Program-made: the position numbers and the translations under genes | Shown: positions 26,401 to 37,167 of the stretch, piece after piece | Layout of the letters: each line of letters starts with the position of its first letter | Position numbering within the stretch: the first letter of the stretch is position 1 | DNA from: Pipra filicauda | Taxonomy: Eukaryota > Chordata > Aves > Passeriformes > Pipridae | Direction of reading: 5' to 3' | Assembly: GCF_003945595.2 (NCBI RefSeq) | Contig: NW_024104361.1 | Span: forward strand, 248,001 to 312,000 | DNA length: 64,000 bases | Notes under the pieces: model-generated | Told to the model about the DNA's origin: nothing | Database searches by the model: none | The model's input: only the letters and a program-made list of their open reading frames with translations

Positions 26401-27237
26401 AGATCAGCTCCTCAGGTGATGCCCTTGCTTTGTCTCTGCTCCCCATATCTCCTGTACTGGTTTGCCAGTAAGTGCTTCTGCGGTCTCAGGAATTTTGGGC
26501 TGGGTGTCAGAGGCTTTTTTCATGTTATCTGCCTCTCAGACCAAGTTTTTGCCATCCTTTTGATGCTTGTTCACAGCCTTGAACATGAGATTTTCCCCCT
26601 AAACCCCAGTGGCTGGAGAAATGGGGTTAGCCCAGCCTCCCAAGTGAGATTCCAGACAAGCCTGAGTAGCTCTCCAACATGATTTCATCATCCAGGGCCT
26701 CACTGCTGAGCTGCTCGACATCTCAAGGGCCAGATACAGAGAGTGATTCATTCAGCCCTTCCAGCTGCTGCTGCTTTTAGCTTAGTCACCTACTAAACTC
26801 TTGAAATAAACACAAAGGGATCGTCTGAATAGTTTTTGCCCAGTTTTCCCGGCGGATCTGCAATTAAGTTAACACAGACGGGCCGTGGGTCCTCCCGGAG
26901 CCAAGTACTTGTTTTCCAGACGGAAAACATCAAGCCTCTCAGCTCGGCGGGGGCGGAGGAGGCAGTGCGAGCACCCCGTTCCCTGCCGCTCGAGGGTAGC
27001 TCCGCAGCCCCCGGTGGGACAGGGGAGCTGCCGCGGGGGTCCGGGGTGGGCTGAGCCCTTACCGCTCTCCACGGCGGCCCGGAGCGCGGCCACGTTGTGG
27101 TGGAAAGCATCCCTCACGTCCACCAGCACGAAGGGCACGGCCCAGGACTTGAGCAGGCTGGCGGCCGCCGTCCCCCCGAAGCCGCCCCCGACCACGACCA
27201 CCCGCACGGAGTCGTCCAGGGACAGGCGGGACCCCAT
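23247..27237 (-). CDS. AIFM2: Ferroptosis suppressor protein 1 / AIF family member 2, complete
   Basis: Minus-strand coding exons, 5' to 3': 27237-27063, 26219-26104, 25400-25281, 24908-24816, 24549-24441, 24266-24114, 23794-23594 and 23401-23247. The phases fit and give 373 residues, as in human. The family reduces ubiquinone and vitamin K with NAD(P)H at plasma membrane and lipid droplets, trapping lipid peroxyl radicals and blocking ferroptosis. Met-Gly-Ser at the N-terminus fits N-myristoylation of Gly2. The first dinucleotide fold is [10 protein letters not shown] (residues 13-22). The second, for NAD(P)H, is [10 protein letters not shown] (146-155), whose Glu155 corresponds to the functionally important human Glu156. 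The FAD-contacting AIGDCAD motif spans 281-287 with Asp284. [12 protein letters not shown] and [13 protein letters not shown] are family-specific. The ATG context is strong (G at -3 and +4). The gene converges on MACROH2A2. No lesion is seen. Confidence 0.97.
23594..23794 (-). CDS. AIFM2: AIFM2 coding exon 7, residues 256-323
   Basis: Contains the FAD-binding YAIGDCAD motif and [16 protein letters not shown]. It ends CCAG|gtaagg, phase 1. Confidence 0.96.
24114..24266 (-). CDS. AIFM2: AIFM2 coding exon 6, residues 205-256
   Basis: Encodes [13 protein letters not shown] through [18 protein letters not shown]. It ends in phase 1 at TTTG|gtaagt. Confidence 0.96.
24441..24549 (-). CDS. AIFM2: AIFM2 coding exon 5, residues 169-205
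   Basis: Encodes [16 protein letters not shown] and [15 protein letters not shown]. It ends in phase 1 within Ser205 at CTAA|gtacgt. Confidence 0.96.
24816..24908 (-). CDS. AIFM2: AIFM2 coding exon 4, residues 138-168
   Basis: It contains the NAD(P)H-binding GGGSAGAE motif followed by [10 protein letters not shown]. The acceptor is CTTCAAG and the donor GAG|gtagga. Confidence 0.96.
25281..25400 (-). CDS. AIFM2: AIFM2 coding exon 3, residues 98-137
   Basis: Encodes [20 protein letters not shown] and following residues, including the ATG dinucleotide-binding motif of the family. It has forty whole codons; the donor is GAG|gtgagg. Confidence 0.96.
25401..27062 (-). other. AIFM2: Longer AIFM2 introns
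   Basis: Intron 2 (25401-26103) and intron 1 (26220-27062) are the only AIFM2 introns above 600 bases besides small ones. I see no repeat, exon or RNA gene in them. The promoter-side end of intron 1 becomes GC-rich. Confidence 0.6.
26104..26219 (-). CDS. AIFM2: AIFM2 coding exon 2, residues 59-97
   Basis: It encodes [20 protein letters not shown] through LLGDGE. Two overlapping GT donors exist (after 26109 and after 26104). Only the one at 26104 (GAG|gtgggt) keeps frame with the next exon, so it is chosen. Confidence 0.9.
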
Positions 27238-27470
27238 CGCGGGCAGGGCAGCGCCGGGCTCTGCGGGAGCGGAGCGCAGGAGCGGAGCGCAGGGGTTGTC
27301 CCGGGGGGAACACGGCCTTCCCGGGCGGAGCTGCGGGGCGGAGCCGGGCTCCCGGGCGCTGAGCCCGGCCTCCAAACCTTGGCTCAGCCGGGCGGGGGGT
27401 GCCCTGCCAGGCGAGTGCCGGAGTCCCGAGAGCAGAGCGCTTCACCTTCCACCTGCCTGAAGTGTTCCCC
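26940..27470 (-). promoter_or_regulatory. AIFM2: CpG island promoter of AIFM2
   Basis: The GC/CpG-rich block spans coding exon 1 and about 230 bases upstream. On the minus strand a CTCCCGCAG at 27269-27261 could be an acceptor for an untranslated first exon, but its pyrimidine tract is weak. Transcription may instead start directly in this island. Confidence 0.65.
27063..27237 (-). CDS. AIFM2: AIFM2 coding exon 1, residues 1-59
   Basis: It carries the myristoylation start and the first Rossmann glycine motif, then [14 protein letters not shown]. It ends GAGAGCG|gtaagg, phase 1. Confidence 0.96.
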
Positions 27471-27626
27471 CCCCCCCGTACATCCCCCACGCGACAAAGG
27501 GAGCAACGATCTCACAAACCAAGGGCTGTGTTCTTAAATTCGTAAGTCTGCAGGCCGGGTGAATAGCGTGGCAGAGGATGTCTCACTCCATCTGGAAAAA
27601 TAACCCCTTGGAGAGGAGATTGACGA

Positions 27627-27853
27627 TCACAGAATCACAGAATCAATGAGGTGGGAAAAGACCTCTGAGATCATTGAGTCCAGCCTATGACTGAACACCA
27701 GTATGTCAACTAAACCATGGCACTAAGTGCCATGTCCAGCCTTTCCTTAAGCACCTTCAGGGGCGCTGATTCCACCACCTCCTTGGGCAGCACCTTCCAG
27801 TGTCTAATCACTCCTTCTGTGAAGAAATTCTTCCTGACGTCCAACCTAAACAC
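27627..27853 (-). mobile_element. CR1 LINE 3' end, minus orientation
   Basis: It begins with 'gatcacagaatcacagaatc', then 'gatcattgagtccagcc', 'ccaccacctccttgggcagc' and 'gaagaaattcttcctgacg', the reverse complement of a CR1 tail. Confidence 0.85.
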
Positions 27854-27913
27854 AGATGTATCTGCTCTGAGTGGAGCAGGGGAGAGGGCTGTGCAAGAGG
27901 GATGGAGGGGAGA

Positions 27914-27985
27914 TCACAGAATCACAAAATAGGGAAGGGACCTTAAAGACCATCTAGTTGTAACTCCCCATGGGCAGGGACACAA
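27914..27985 (-). mobile_element. Short CR1 3' tail, minus orientation
   Basis: 'atcacagaatcacaaaatag', 'gggaccttaaagaccatct' and 'catgggcagggacac' are the last 70 or so bases of a CR1 copy. It is separate from the neighbouring copy. Confidence 0.8.
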
Positions 27986-28173
27986 GATGAGCTCAGCATC
28001 ACCACGGTGGAGATAGTGGGATGTAAGGAGGAGCAGGGAAGGGCTCAGGAGGTAGCAAAGGCCCCTGCAGAAGGGGAGCAGGGAGTGGAGAAGGTTGACA
28101 GTAAAACGTCCAGATCGTAAAATGTCCGCAGCACGGAAGTTTCCCTGAAGACTTTCGGCTCCTGTGGCATTCC

Positions 28174-28216
28174 GGATAAATATAGCTGCTGGCCATGTGG
28201 ATAAATATAGCTGCTG
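28174..28216 (+). repeat. 18-bp tandem duplication
   Basis: GGATAAATATAGCTGCTG occurs at 28174-28191 and 28199-28216. A second small duplication (CTGTGCACACTG) follows directly. Confidence 0.85.
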
Positions 28217-30689
28217 TGCACACTGAGGTGCTGTGCACACTGGGCCGCCCTCGCGCTCCCTCGCTCCTCATCCTCCTTCAGTGAACCACAGCCCGCTGTG
28301 CCAAACCCCTTCCCAACGGGGTCCCCAGCAAAACTCCCCACCCTACCTCGCGGGAGGGAGACGACGAAGGAATTCGCATCTCTTCCCGGGAAAGCAGGGC
28401 CTGAACTCAGGATTGCCGCCAGAGGGTGCAGCCGGCTCGGCCGTGGGGACACGGGACGCGGGGGTCCCAGTCCAGGGCACTCTCCCCTCGGCCGCAGGAG
28501 AGGCTCGGGGCTGGGGAAGGAGGGTGACAAAAGGGTGGAAAGAAGCGGGGGACGTTCCTGAATCCCACACTGTTCAGCCTGGAAGAGAGTTGGAAGGAAA
28601 GGGATAGAACAGCAGACAATAAAGGTGGAGGGGAGGAAGGTCCTTGGTGGGAAAGCCCACGGCTCTGCTGAAATACGCCCAGGGCAGGTTGGTGCTGTTT
28701 GTTACACAGGACTCGGCTGGAAATGCTGAAGTTTTCAATGGTAGAAAAATCATTTTGATTAATGCATGCAATATAAACCCTCCAGAGCTGCTAAACATCG
28801 AGGCATCTGTCCTGGCCAGGAAATCCAGGAACTGTGAATGTCCAGAGGCTGGGAAGTATCCCCAGGGTAACAGTGCTCCAGATCTGCTCCCTGTCCTCTC
28901 TTCTGGTACTGGCTACCAGGTACCATGGTACCTCTGCGAGGAGGCTGCTGGAAGAGCCTGGCAATGGCCAGCTTTGGGAAAGCACCATTCAATGCAAAAA
29001 TTGTAAAAAAACAAACCTGCCTCCATTTCTAAAGGGATGAACTCTGGAATCAAAACCTGGTTTAAGCTCTTCCCTCAAATTACATGAGCTGGCTTGTTTG
29101 GCACCTGGTGTGTGTGAACCCATCCCATCCTGGCAGGGTTGTTCTTACCTCCATAACTCCCCTGGCTCTTTATCCTGTGGAGCAAAGCTGGATCAAAGGC
29201 CCATTCTAAACAGATGAGGATGCTGAGGATGAGTCACCACTTTCCATGTGCTGCTGCCCTCTCCCCTAGGCACCCTTGTGCCTAGCTCTGGCTTTTCCAG
29301 AGGCAGTTTTGGGCTTTTCATGCCAGGCATTTGCACATATTTTACAGCACATACCCACTGCTGAGAGCAGTAGATTACTCCAGCAGTATTCCCCTGATTT
29401 CCCCTATCCCCTGGTGTGATCAGGCTGGACACCAGAAGATCAGGGAAACCTTTCAAAAAAAGGGGGGAAATATCTGGACCAGTGAGTTGGAGATGCACCA
29501 ACAAAGGAAGAAAAGGCCAGTGCCAAAAAGGGTGCCCAAGGCAAGCAGGGAGGGTAAAAGGAGACATTATGAAAACCTCACATCCAGCCCCAGGCAAACA
29601 GGAAGAAATTCTGAGTGCCCAAGGCTGCTGCTTGGGTTTGGCAGAGGGGATGTTTTGATGATATTTCTCCGGCTGGCTGCAGGCAGATGGCTGAGGTGAA
29701 AGCTGCCCAGCCTCAGAGAGGGGTTTGCCTTCTGCTGGTGATCTGTGGGGCAGGGGCAGGCAGAAGGCCAGGAGCAGCAATCAGGCTCCCTGGGCTTTTC
29801 CTCACAGCTGCCCTGTGGACTGAACGCTCCCTGTGGGATGGCAGGGATCCAGTGGGAAGGAAGAGGTGTAGGGAAGGGGCTCTGCCACTCTGAGACAGGC
29901 AGCGTGGGTACATATATGTATCCTCTCCTCATCGGGTTTAATGCAACATCAGCCAGAGCTAATAATCCCTCCGAGTATGACTAATCCAAGGATGGGTACA
30001 AAGCTGCTGTGTGGGGAGACCTTACAATCCCACAAGTGTCCCTGCTCTGCACTCACCTGAACCCCCCCTAAGCCAGGGCCTCCTTGTCCTGCCCACCACG
30101 AGCACCAGGGCATGTAACTTTGCAATAGCCCAGATAGGCTGGAAGAAGGATAACATCCTTCCCTTCACCCTCCTCTGGAGAGTTGTTATCCTACCTGGGC
30201 CAGGCTGAAGGCCCCATCCCAGCTGGTCAAGCCTGAGCTGCTGGAGACACTGTTATTGGCTCACAGCCATCTCTGCAAACCCCCAGATACTCTCCTGTAT
30301 CAGCAGCCTCACACAGCACATTCCCTCTGCCCGCAGACGTGTCCTGCACATTGTCCTGCGACAGCCGCAGCGGCACCAGCGTGGCTGCAGCGCTTGAGGC
30401 TGTGCTTCAGTGAAAGGGGGATCTTGAGTCTCCCAGGGATGAGGGATTGCTCTAGGCAAACTGCTTTGCCTCTCCTTGGCACCCGCCCCACAGCTCCCCC
30501 TTTTTCCTGGGCGATCTGCTCCCCCCCCCATTGCCTCAGGGATCTCTGCTGCAGCCGAGGTGGAACCGTGTCAGTTCAGGGCAAAGAATCGCCTGGAAAA
30601 AACAATTCAGGTTGTTCCTGGCTGCTTCTAAACATCGACACTGGCCATTTTATACTTTATAAATATATAAAAATCTACTTTTAGCAGAT

Positions 30690-33600
30690 ATCAACAAGGT
30701 CCTGTTTTATTTATTCTCTTCCCAACAAACCTCATTTCTCATTTTCAGTTTTTCAATGACACTGGCTTGGGAAGACAAGCTGCTTCTCATGGGCCATAGC
30801 ACCAAAATCACCTTATTTTGGTCAGACCGGACCAGTCACTCGTATTTATAGGCAGCGCCTCTGTACGTGCCAGCCCGTAAACTGGTGGCAAATCCCATCC
30901 AGGAAAGGGATTCAGGAAGAGCCCAAAGGTGAAATGCAATGGTCTCTGTGGTTCAGGTGATCTTTGTATCCATAAGAGGAGCCATACAGAGCTGGTAGCA
31001 GGGTTCCAGTCCATCCCAGGGCCGTGCCATGGCTCTGTTCTCCCTGTTCCTGGGATGGCAGCAGACTCTGTGCCAAGGTGCTCTCCAGCTCCTCTTTCCC
31101 TGCATTGCAGTGGGATGAGTTTGCCAGGCTCAGTGTGCTGTGGTGATGGCTTTGTCTTACCTGCCATTGGCACCTACAAACTGGGGCTCTTGAGAGGCTC
31201 ATCCCAAGGCAGGTTTTGGGGAGCCAGGGACGGCCAGGTTCCTGTCAGCCCCCAGCATGGGATGAGCAGGGGCAGAGCCAGGGCTGTTCTTCCCCTTGGA
31301 GGAAACCCCAGCTCAAACAGCTCCAGCAACTGCCTTGGGGTTTCGTGCCATGCAAGTCTTCCCTACCCCTCCAGAGCCAGGTGTGGGAATTTTACAGAAA
31401 TGCCATTTTGTGGATATTCATCCCTTGTTGTGCTGTGATCCAGGCAGGTGCAACAAAGAGCTTTATCAGGTCAGCTGCCTGGCTGCAAGGATTGTGGGGA
31501 TCTCTCTGGAAACACTCTGCTCCTGCAGCAGAGGAGCCCATGGACTGACAGTGTGGTGACACCTTTCTTTTATGGGACAACATGGTTTGCAGCACTAATC
31601 CTTGTGGGGTGGTAGAGAAGCATAAAGGAAGTCAGCAGTTGGGTTTTCCTAGAGAAATGGGAGAGGGCTCGGGCAAGTTCCTTTGCTCTCAGGGCAGATT
31701 TTGGGAAAGAACAGCTTTCACCCGTGAATTGTGAGGAATTTTCTCCTCCCTGCCCCCCAGATTTCATTACAGTGAGAGCACAGCGTAGAATAAAACTGTG
31801 TCCTTAAAAAAATCAGCCTCGAAGACAGGCAGCCTTTGTCCGAAGGTGTAATTACAGGATAAATATGGGATGCAGACCAAGAAATGCAGTCTGGTCAGGC
31901 ATGCAGTCTCTTAGAAAAACACAACAGAAAACAAGGCTGTCATTTAATACTGAAATATCCACGTGTGCTGCAGCCCTCACAGGGTCCCTCGCTGGCCCAC
32001 GGGTCTCCCCACTGACCCGGCATTTGGCTGTGAAGCTGAAGCCTGGACCAGCTCCCTGTGGGAACTGCACCGAGCCCTGTGATGGACTGGAAGAGGGCAG
32101 GGAGGATGGGTTTCCTTCCCTCCAGCCCCTGTGCACAAATCCCATCTGATAGCGCTGCGAGGAGACACGAGGGATTAGCTCATCCGATCCCATTAAATGG
32201 AGCAGGAGCAGGCGAGGAGAAGGGAATGGGGGGTCAGGACAACAGCAGAGCAGCCACAACTTCTGATGTTCGGGACAAACCTCATGCCAAGCTGGAAAAA
32301 GGCCTTTTTGTGGATTTCTGTGGGCCAACCTGGAGGCTTTGCTTTGTGGCCCAGCAGGGGCACCTGGGTATTAAACTGAGGGGCATCTAAGGTGGCATTT
32401 CAGAGACTTGCCCACCTTGACAACTCTCTTCCTTGGCAATGGCAGCTTCTGCCTCAAGCAAGAACTGCCTCTCCATGGCAAGCCCAGCCATGCCATCACA
32501 GCCACTCCTGAGTGCTCCAAGAAGGAGGCATAGAAACAGCAGGATGTACCTGCTGTCCAAAGTCAACTCTGGATTAGACCAGTGAGGGAAGCATTACCCT
32601 AGAAAGATCCCATTGACAGGGGAACATTGAGAGCACATCCATCGTTTATTAAAGCTCTCATTGTTGCTACATCATTTTGTGTCACCTGCAATGACCCTCA
32701 GGAGAAGCAGTTTTGGCTGGTGGCCCTGTCCCACAGGGCACGAGTCCCCTTGCTGCTCTTGGGCTTCTTGCAGAAAGGGTCTCTCTGGTGACAATAAGCA
32801 TTACCACAGTGTGGTCAATTCCCCACAAAGCACAGCTGTGGCAGAGGCAGTATAGCTGCAGGTTGTTGAAAGGGTGGGAAACAGGGTGCTTACTTTAAGG
32901 CAAGCCTGAGCCTTTCAGGTGTGTTTTATTTCTGCAGGCTTAAATCCCTGGAAAAGAGGATGGTTTGGGTTTTTTTGGCATTGGTGTGGATGGTGAAAGG
33001 GTAAGGCTGCATTTGTTGCAGCTCCTGTTGTGGGCTTCCTGCATGGTTTGTCTGGATGCAGGTATGTCCTTGCTCTAAGGCTTTGTCTCTTGCCGTGGCT
33101 TTCCCAAGGCATGCTTTTCCTCCCAAATCCATGCCTGTCCTCCTCTAGGGAAAGAGCAGGGCAAGGCCTGGCAGCAGCCAGAGCGGAGTGAGCGGGAGAT
33201 CCCTCTCCTAGCGGGACAAACCTCCCCCTAGTCGGCACAGGGGGAATTCAGCTGCTCTGGTCTCGGAAGGAGCCGCGTGTCCCCCGTGGCTTCCCGATGT
33301 GCCTGGCACCGGGCGGGAGTCTCGGCTCCGCGGGTTTAATGGGAGCAATTAGCCCCGCGGAAATCTGCATGGGTCGGGGGCGTGTTTTTTCTCTGTCCTG
33401 TGACGTTTTTGACGGGAAGCTGGAGGGTGTCCAGGAATAAATGCTCGTGCTTGGCTAGAAATGACAGGCTGGAGCCAGCCGGGGCTGAGGCAGCCCAGGT
33501 GAGAATGGTTGGTTGTCACTGTCCCCTCTTGGCCTCAGCTCAGCCCAGCACCCGGTTCCCTCGACACTTGCTTTGTATTTCCCTTGTTTGCTTGTCCTTG

Positions 33601-35623
33601 CCCCTGAACCTGGATTTCCCCAAGTTCCGAAGCACCGCCTGCACGCTGGATGGGAGGGGGATGCTGAGCACCCTTTGCATCCCTTCCCCGGCTGTTGGCA
33701 GCTCAGTAGCTATTCACCCCTTGTGCTGTTTTACAAACGATTAACTTAAATTTTATTTTCTCTGCAAAAGCCAACTTAACGGTACTTTTCCAGAGACATT
33801 TGCCCGTGACCCGGGTCCGGCCGCGTTCCCCCCAACGCTGGCTGAGCTCTGTGAGCTTTTCCCAGCGCGCAGCTGCGGAATATCCATCCGACCTCAGTGA
33901 CCCTGCTGCTTTCCCAGCAGGAAGCCTCCAAACAAAACCCGATTCACTCAGCAAACCCAAGGCTGCTTGTGATGCCGAGAGCTGCGTGTGAGGCAGGGAG
34001 GGGGCTGACGCTTTCCACCGCCTGTAAGCGATGCGGGTGCGCCAAAAAGTGCCAGTTTTTGCACCCTGTCCCCATCCAGCCTGTGTCGAGCGCCCTGAAT
34101 TCACACCTTGAGGCCAGATGATGCCCGGCCCCGCTCGGAAAACCTCCGCTGCCGGGGCGGGCGGGTGGCTGCGCAGGGCTCCGGCGCGGCTGCTCCCCGC
34201 CGGCCGGCCCCGCGCTCCTCAATGCCGCCTCTGTTCTCCCTCCGGCGTCAAAAACGCAGCTTTTGTGAGCTCAGCCCAGCCGCAGCCCGTCGCTGGAGCC
34301 CCAGCACGCTCCTCTCAGCCGGCAGAAGCACAGCCCAGCTGTACCCAGCCGCCGCCTCGTTTTATTTATTTATTTTTGCTTTTGGCCAACAGCTCCAGTT
34401 GGGGAGAGGGGACGTGTGGCTGCTGGGAGCCCTTGAGGCTCTTCAGCAAGTCTTAGGTGGAGGCAACCCCCCTCCTCCACCGAAACGCCTGGCTTCTCCC
34501 TCAGGTGGCTGTTGTAACCTAAAATACATGGGGGAGAAAAAGGATGTGCTGCAGAGAGAGCTAAAAATAGGCATTTTAATTAATGAAATGTGAATTGGAT
34601 GGGGTAGCTCGGCGCCGGGTGAACGTCTGCACGTGGCAAACACCCTGAAACTCCCTGGGCCTCCACCAGGTTTGGTCACTCACCAGTGCTATTGGCCTAT
34701 ATTTCTGGGGCTCCCCCTGGGACAGGGGAAACCCACCAATGCTAAGGAGACAGGAGAGGCTCTGAGCTCTGTGCTGATGTTTTTGTTTTTAATCAAGTAA
34801 GTCCGACCATCTTTCAGCACCGCCAAAGTTCGCAGTTGCTTCCGCGCGGGGCTTGGGGGATTTACAGCCCATCGGTCCCTGGGGGCTCTCCCAGGATCAT
34901 ACAGCAGGACACGTGTTGGTCTCCAGCCAAAATGGGACCTCCCTTCTGGGTGTCTCCCTGTTTCTTTGTGGTATGTTGTGCTGCTCTGATTTTTGGGCTT
35001 AGCTCTTTGACTAGCCTCCCCCTCCTTTTCACAAAATAAATAAATAAATTCTCCTGGTATGCAAATACACAGGGGAAAAAAGGAAAAAAACCCAAACCTC
35101 CCAAACCAAGTTTGAAGAGCACCAAACCACAAAGTCACCTCATTTTGTTGCAGCCCAAGTGCCGTCCAGGGCTCTGTGGGCAGTTCCCAGTCTGTGCTGG
35201 TGTATGAAGGCACAAAACCAGTAAGGCCTCTGAGGTCTGTGTCTTTGCTGGCACCACAGCGATCTTGTCCCTGCCCTGTTCCAGCTGGGACAGGGAGTGG
35301 CAATGCAGAGGTGCTTGGTCCTGTCACCCTCAGCTTGCCCTCACCCTCCTCTTCCTCGGTGCAGCTCCCAGGCTGGGGAGGTGGCCCTGGTGCCGAACCC
35401 ACCGCCCCTCACCCTTGCCTTTTCCCCGTTCCCGGGAAAATTGTGTAATTCAGGCTCTGCAGGACTCTGGGGTCAGCTCTGCCAGGGTGCTCCAGCTCCT
35501 GGGGCTGCCATGTGGCAGCAGCCAGGAGCATTTTCAGGAGCAGGGACCCCCAGGTCGTCTCCGGACCGGCCGGGAGCAGGGCCGCAGCCCCTCGTTCTGC
35601 CCCGCCGCCGTCCCCCGGTGCTG
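30690..35623 (-). other. CHST3: Possible long 3' UTR of CHST3
   Basis: No repeat or coding exon is apparent in nearly 5 kb downstream of the CHST3 stop. Two overlapping minus-strand AATAAA signals occur at 30706-30711 and 30710-30715. Mammalian CHST3 mRNAs carry a 3' UTR of several kilobases, so a UTR of about 4.9 kb is plausible. Earlier minus-strand hexamers also exist (near 32646 and in the TTTATTTATTTATT block near 34362-34375), so shorter forms are possible. A CpG-rich patch lies at 34100-34340. Confidence 0.35.
30706..30715 (-). terminator. CHST3: Overlapping AATAAA pair, candidate distal CHST3 poly(A) signal
   Basis: TTTATTTATT on the plus strand gives two overlapping AATAAA words on the minus strand, 4.9 kb past the CHST3 stop. 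Confidence 0.35.
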
Positions 35624-36854
35624 TTACGTGATCCAGGAGGGCTGTGCCTCCTCCAGCAGGCTGAAGGAGCGGTTGGCCAGCTCGGCGGGGCTGTTGGCCA
35701 GTTTGTAGCCAAAGAGCTGCATGGCCGGGGCGCAGGCGTCCTGCACCACCTGCGCCAGCTTGAAGGGCATGCTGAACCGCCACTTCTCGAACTGCTCAGA
35801 GGAGTTCTTGCACGTGGAGTAGACGCCATTGCCATCATGGGGCGCCTGTGTGTTCTTGCCAATCCACTCCTCCACCTGGGGGGTGAGGGGCAGCCCGGCG
35901 AAGCGGTACATCTCCTCTGCCTTCGGCAGGGGTGCCCGCGCCACGTCCTCGTAGCGCACCAGCATGTACCGGCCCCGCAGCCAGCCCGGCCGCCGCAGCC
36001 CCAGCTCGGCCGACGCGCGGATGCTCTCGCAGTTGCCCCGCAGCCGCTGCACCTCCTCCTCGTGCAGGGGAGCCTCCCCTTCGGATGCCCACTTCTTCCA
36101 GGTCTCGTACTTGCCCGAGAAGGCCACCATGCGGGAGGCCAGGACGGCCCGGGGGTCCCGCACCAGCTGGATGATGCGCAGGTCCAGACGAGGGTCCTCC
36201 ACCAGTGGCTGCAGAAACTCCAGCTGGCGGACGCGCACCGTCTTCAGGGCCACGTGCTGCTTGCGCCGGCACGCCTCGGTGGCCAGGGTGATGTTGAGGG
36301 GGCCGCAGCGCCTGTTCTTGCAGTAGTACTTCTCAAAGACCTTCTTGGCGCTGGGCGTGCAGACAGGGTCCTCGCAGAGCGAGCGGCTGGAGCCCCGCCG
36401 AAACAGGAAGGGCGTCAGATGGCCCTCAGGCGCTGGTGAGATGAAGTTCTCCAAGATGTAGAGGTCGCAGAGGAGGAGCTGCTTGAGGACATCTCGGTAA
36501 ACCAACGCCGAGCCCACGGCACTGGCTCCCCCTGGCAGGAAGGTCACCGTCTTCTCGACATGCCAGAGGGGCTCAAAGAGGTAGAAGATGCTGCCTTGCT
36601 GGTTGAAGAACTCCCCCACGAAGGAGGAGCCGGTGCGGGTGGTGGCCATCAGCAGGACGTGCCGCCGTGGCCCGGGGTCTCCATCCCCTGCCAGCTGCAG
36701 GGTGAGGTTGTGCAGGTGGGACCTCAGCTGGGAGAAGGCGGCATCCAGCTCCTGCAGCGAGGCCAGTGAGCCGTTCTCGGCCGGTGCCAGGCTGACCTCT
36801 GTGCTGTTGGCCTCTGTCAGTGCCTGCGGGGACTGCTTCAGCTTGTCTGACACC
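35624..36854 (-). CDS. CHST3: CHST3 main coding exon, residues 46-455 and stop
   Basis: A single large exon carries the stem and the whole sulfotransferase domain, as in mammals. It ends [11 protein letters not shown] followed by TGA... read as the in-frame stop at 35626-35624. The open frame continues upstream of 36854 into the intron, so the splice acceptor rather than the longest frame defines the 5' edge. Confidence 0.96.
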
Positions 36855-37141
36855 CTGCGGGGAGACCCAGCCCAGCCTGGAGGAGAGCGGGACCACCCCT
36901 GCATCCCGGTGGGGGATTTGGGGGGCCCTTGCTGCACAGGAGCTTGGGATGTGGGGGAAAGAAAGGGTGAAAAATGCGGGGTGGCTCAGGTACCCGCTCC
37001 CTACCTGGAGATGAAGTTGTTCTCCTTCTCGATGATGACGAGGCTGACAACGAAGACCAGCAGGACGGCGTACTTGCTCCTCATCTTCAAGAAGTGCAGC
37101 AGCTCCCAGATATCCTGGGGTAAAGCGCGTCGGATCTCCAT
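35624..37141 (-). CDS. CHST3: Chondroitin 6-O-sulfotransferase 1, complete, two coding exons
   Basis: Coding exons 37141-37005 and 36854-35624 join through a 150-base GT-AG intron (CATCTCCAG|gtaggg; ccccgcag|GGTGTCAG), giving 455 residues. The enzyme moves sulfate from PAPS to O6 of N-acetylgalactosamine in chondroitin, in the Golgi. A short cytosolic tail, a signal anchor at about residues 23-37 ([14 protein letters not shown]) and a stem with N-glycosylation sites (NST 62, NGS 73, NLT 95) precede the catalytic domain. The 5'-phosphosulfate loop is [12 protein letters not shown] (117-128) and the 3'-phosphate motif [13 protein letters not shown] (276-288). The C-terminal third ([15 protein letters not shown]) is typical. 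It is 24 residues shorter than human (479), because an acidic stem insert is missing before [10 protein letters not shown]. The start matches the mammalian ME...LPQD start. The gene is divergent from the PSAP exon. Confidence 0.97.
37005..37141 (-). CDS. CHST3: CHST3 first coding exon, residues 1-46
   Basis: Encodes the cytosolic tail and membrane anchor ([15 protein letters not shown]). The exon probably starts at 37167 behind ttcccggcag, giving 26 bases of 5' UTR. Arg46 is split 2+1. Confidence 0.93.
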
Positions 37142-37167
37142 GGGGAGCACACACAGATCTCTCCTGT

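Larger units (their letters stand above)
27480..30690. other. Intergenic DNA between AIFM2 promoter and CHST3 3' region
   Basis: Two CR1 tails (27627-27853 and 27914-27985), a small duplication at 28174-28216 and otherwise unique sequence. No coding exon is supported; the longest open frame here has no domain or codon pattern I recognise. Confidence 0.55.

Noticed and set aside
23247..27237. AIFM2 as a pseudogene or retrocopy
   Set aside because: All eight exons have intact splice sites and phases and give a full 373-residue protein with cofactor motifs.
35297..36439. 380-residue plus-strand open frame
   Set aside because: It is the antisense shadow of the CHST3 catalytic exon; codon bias of a GC-rich gene keeps the opposite strand open. 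No domain is recognisable.
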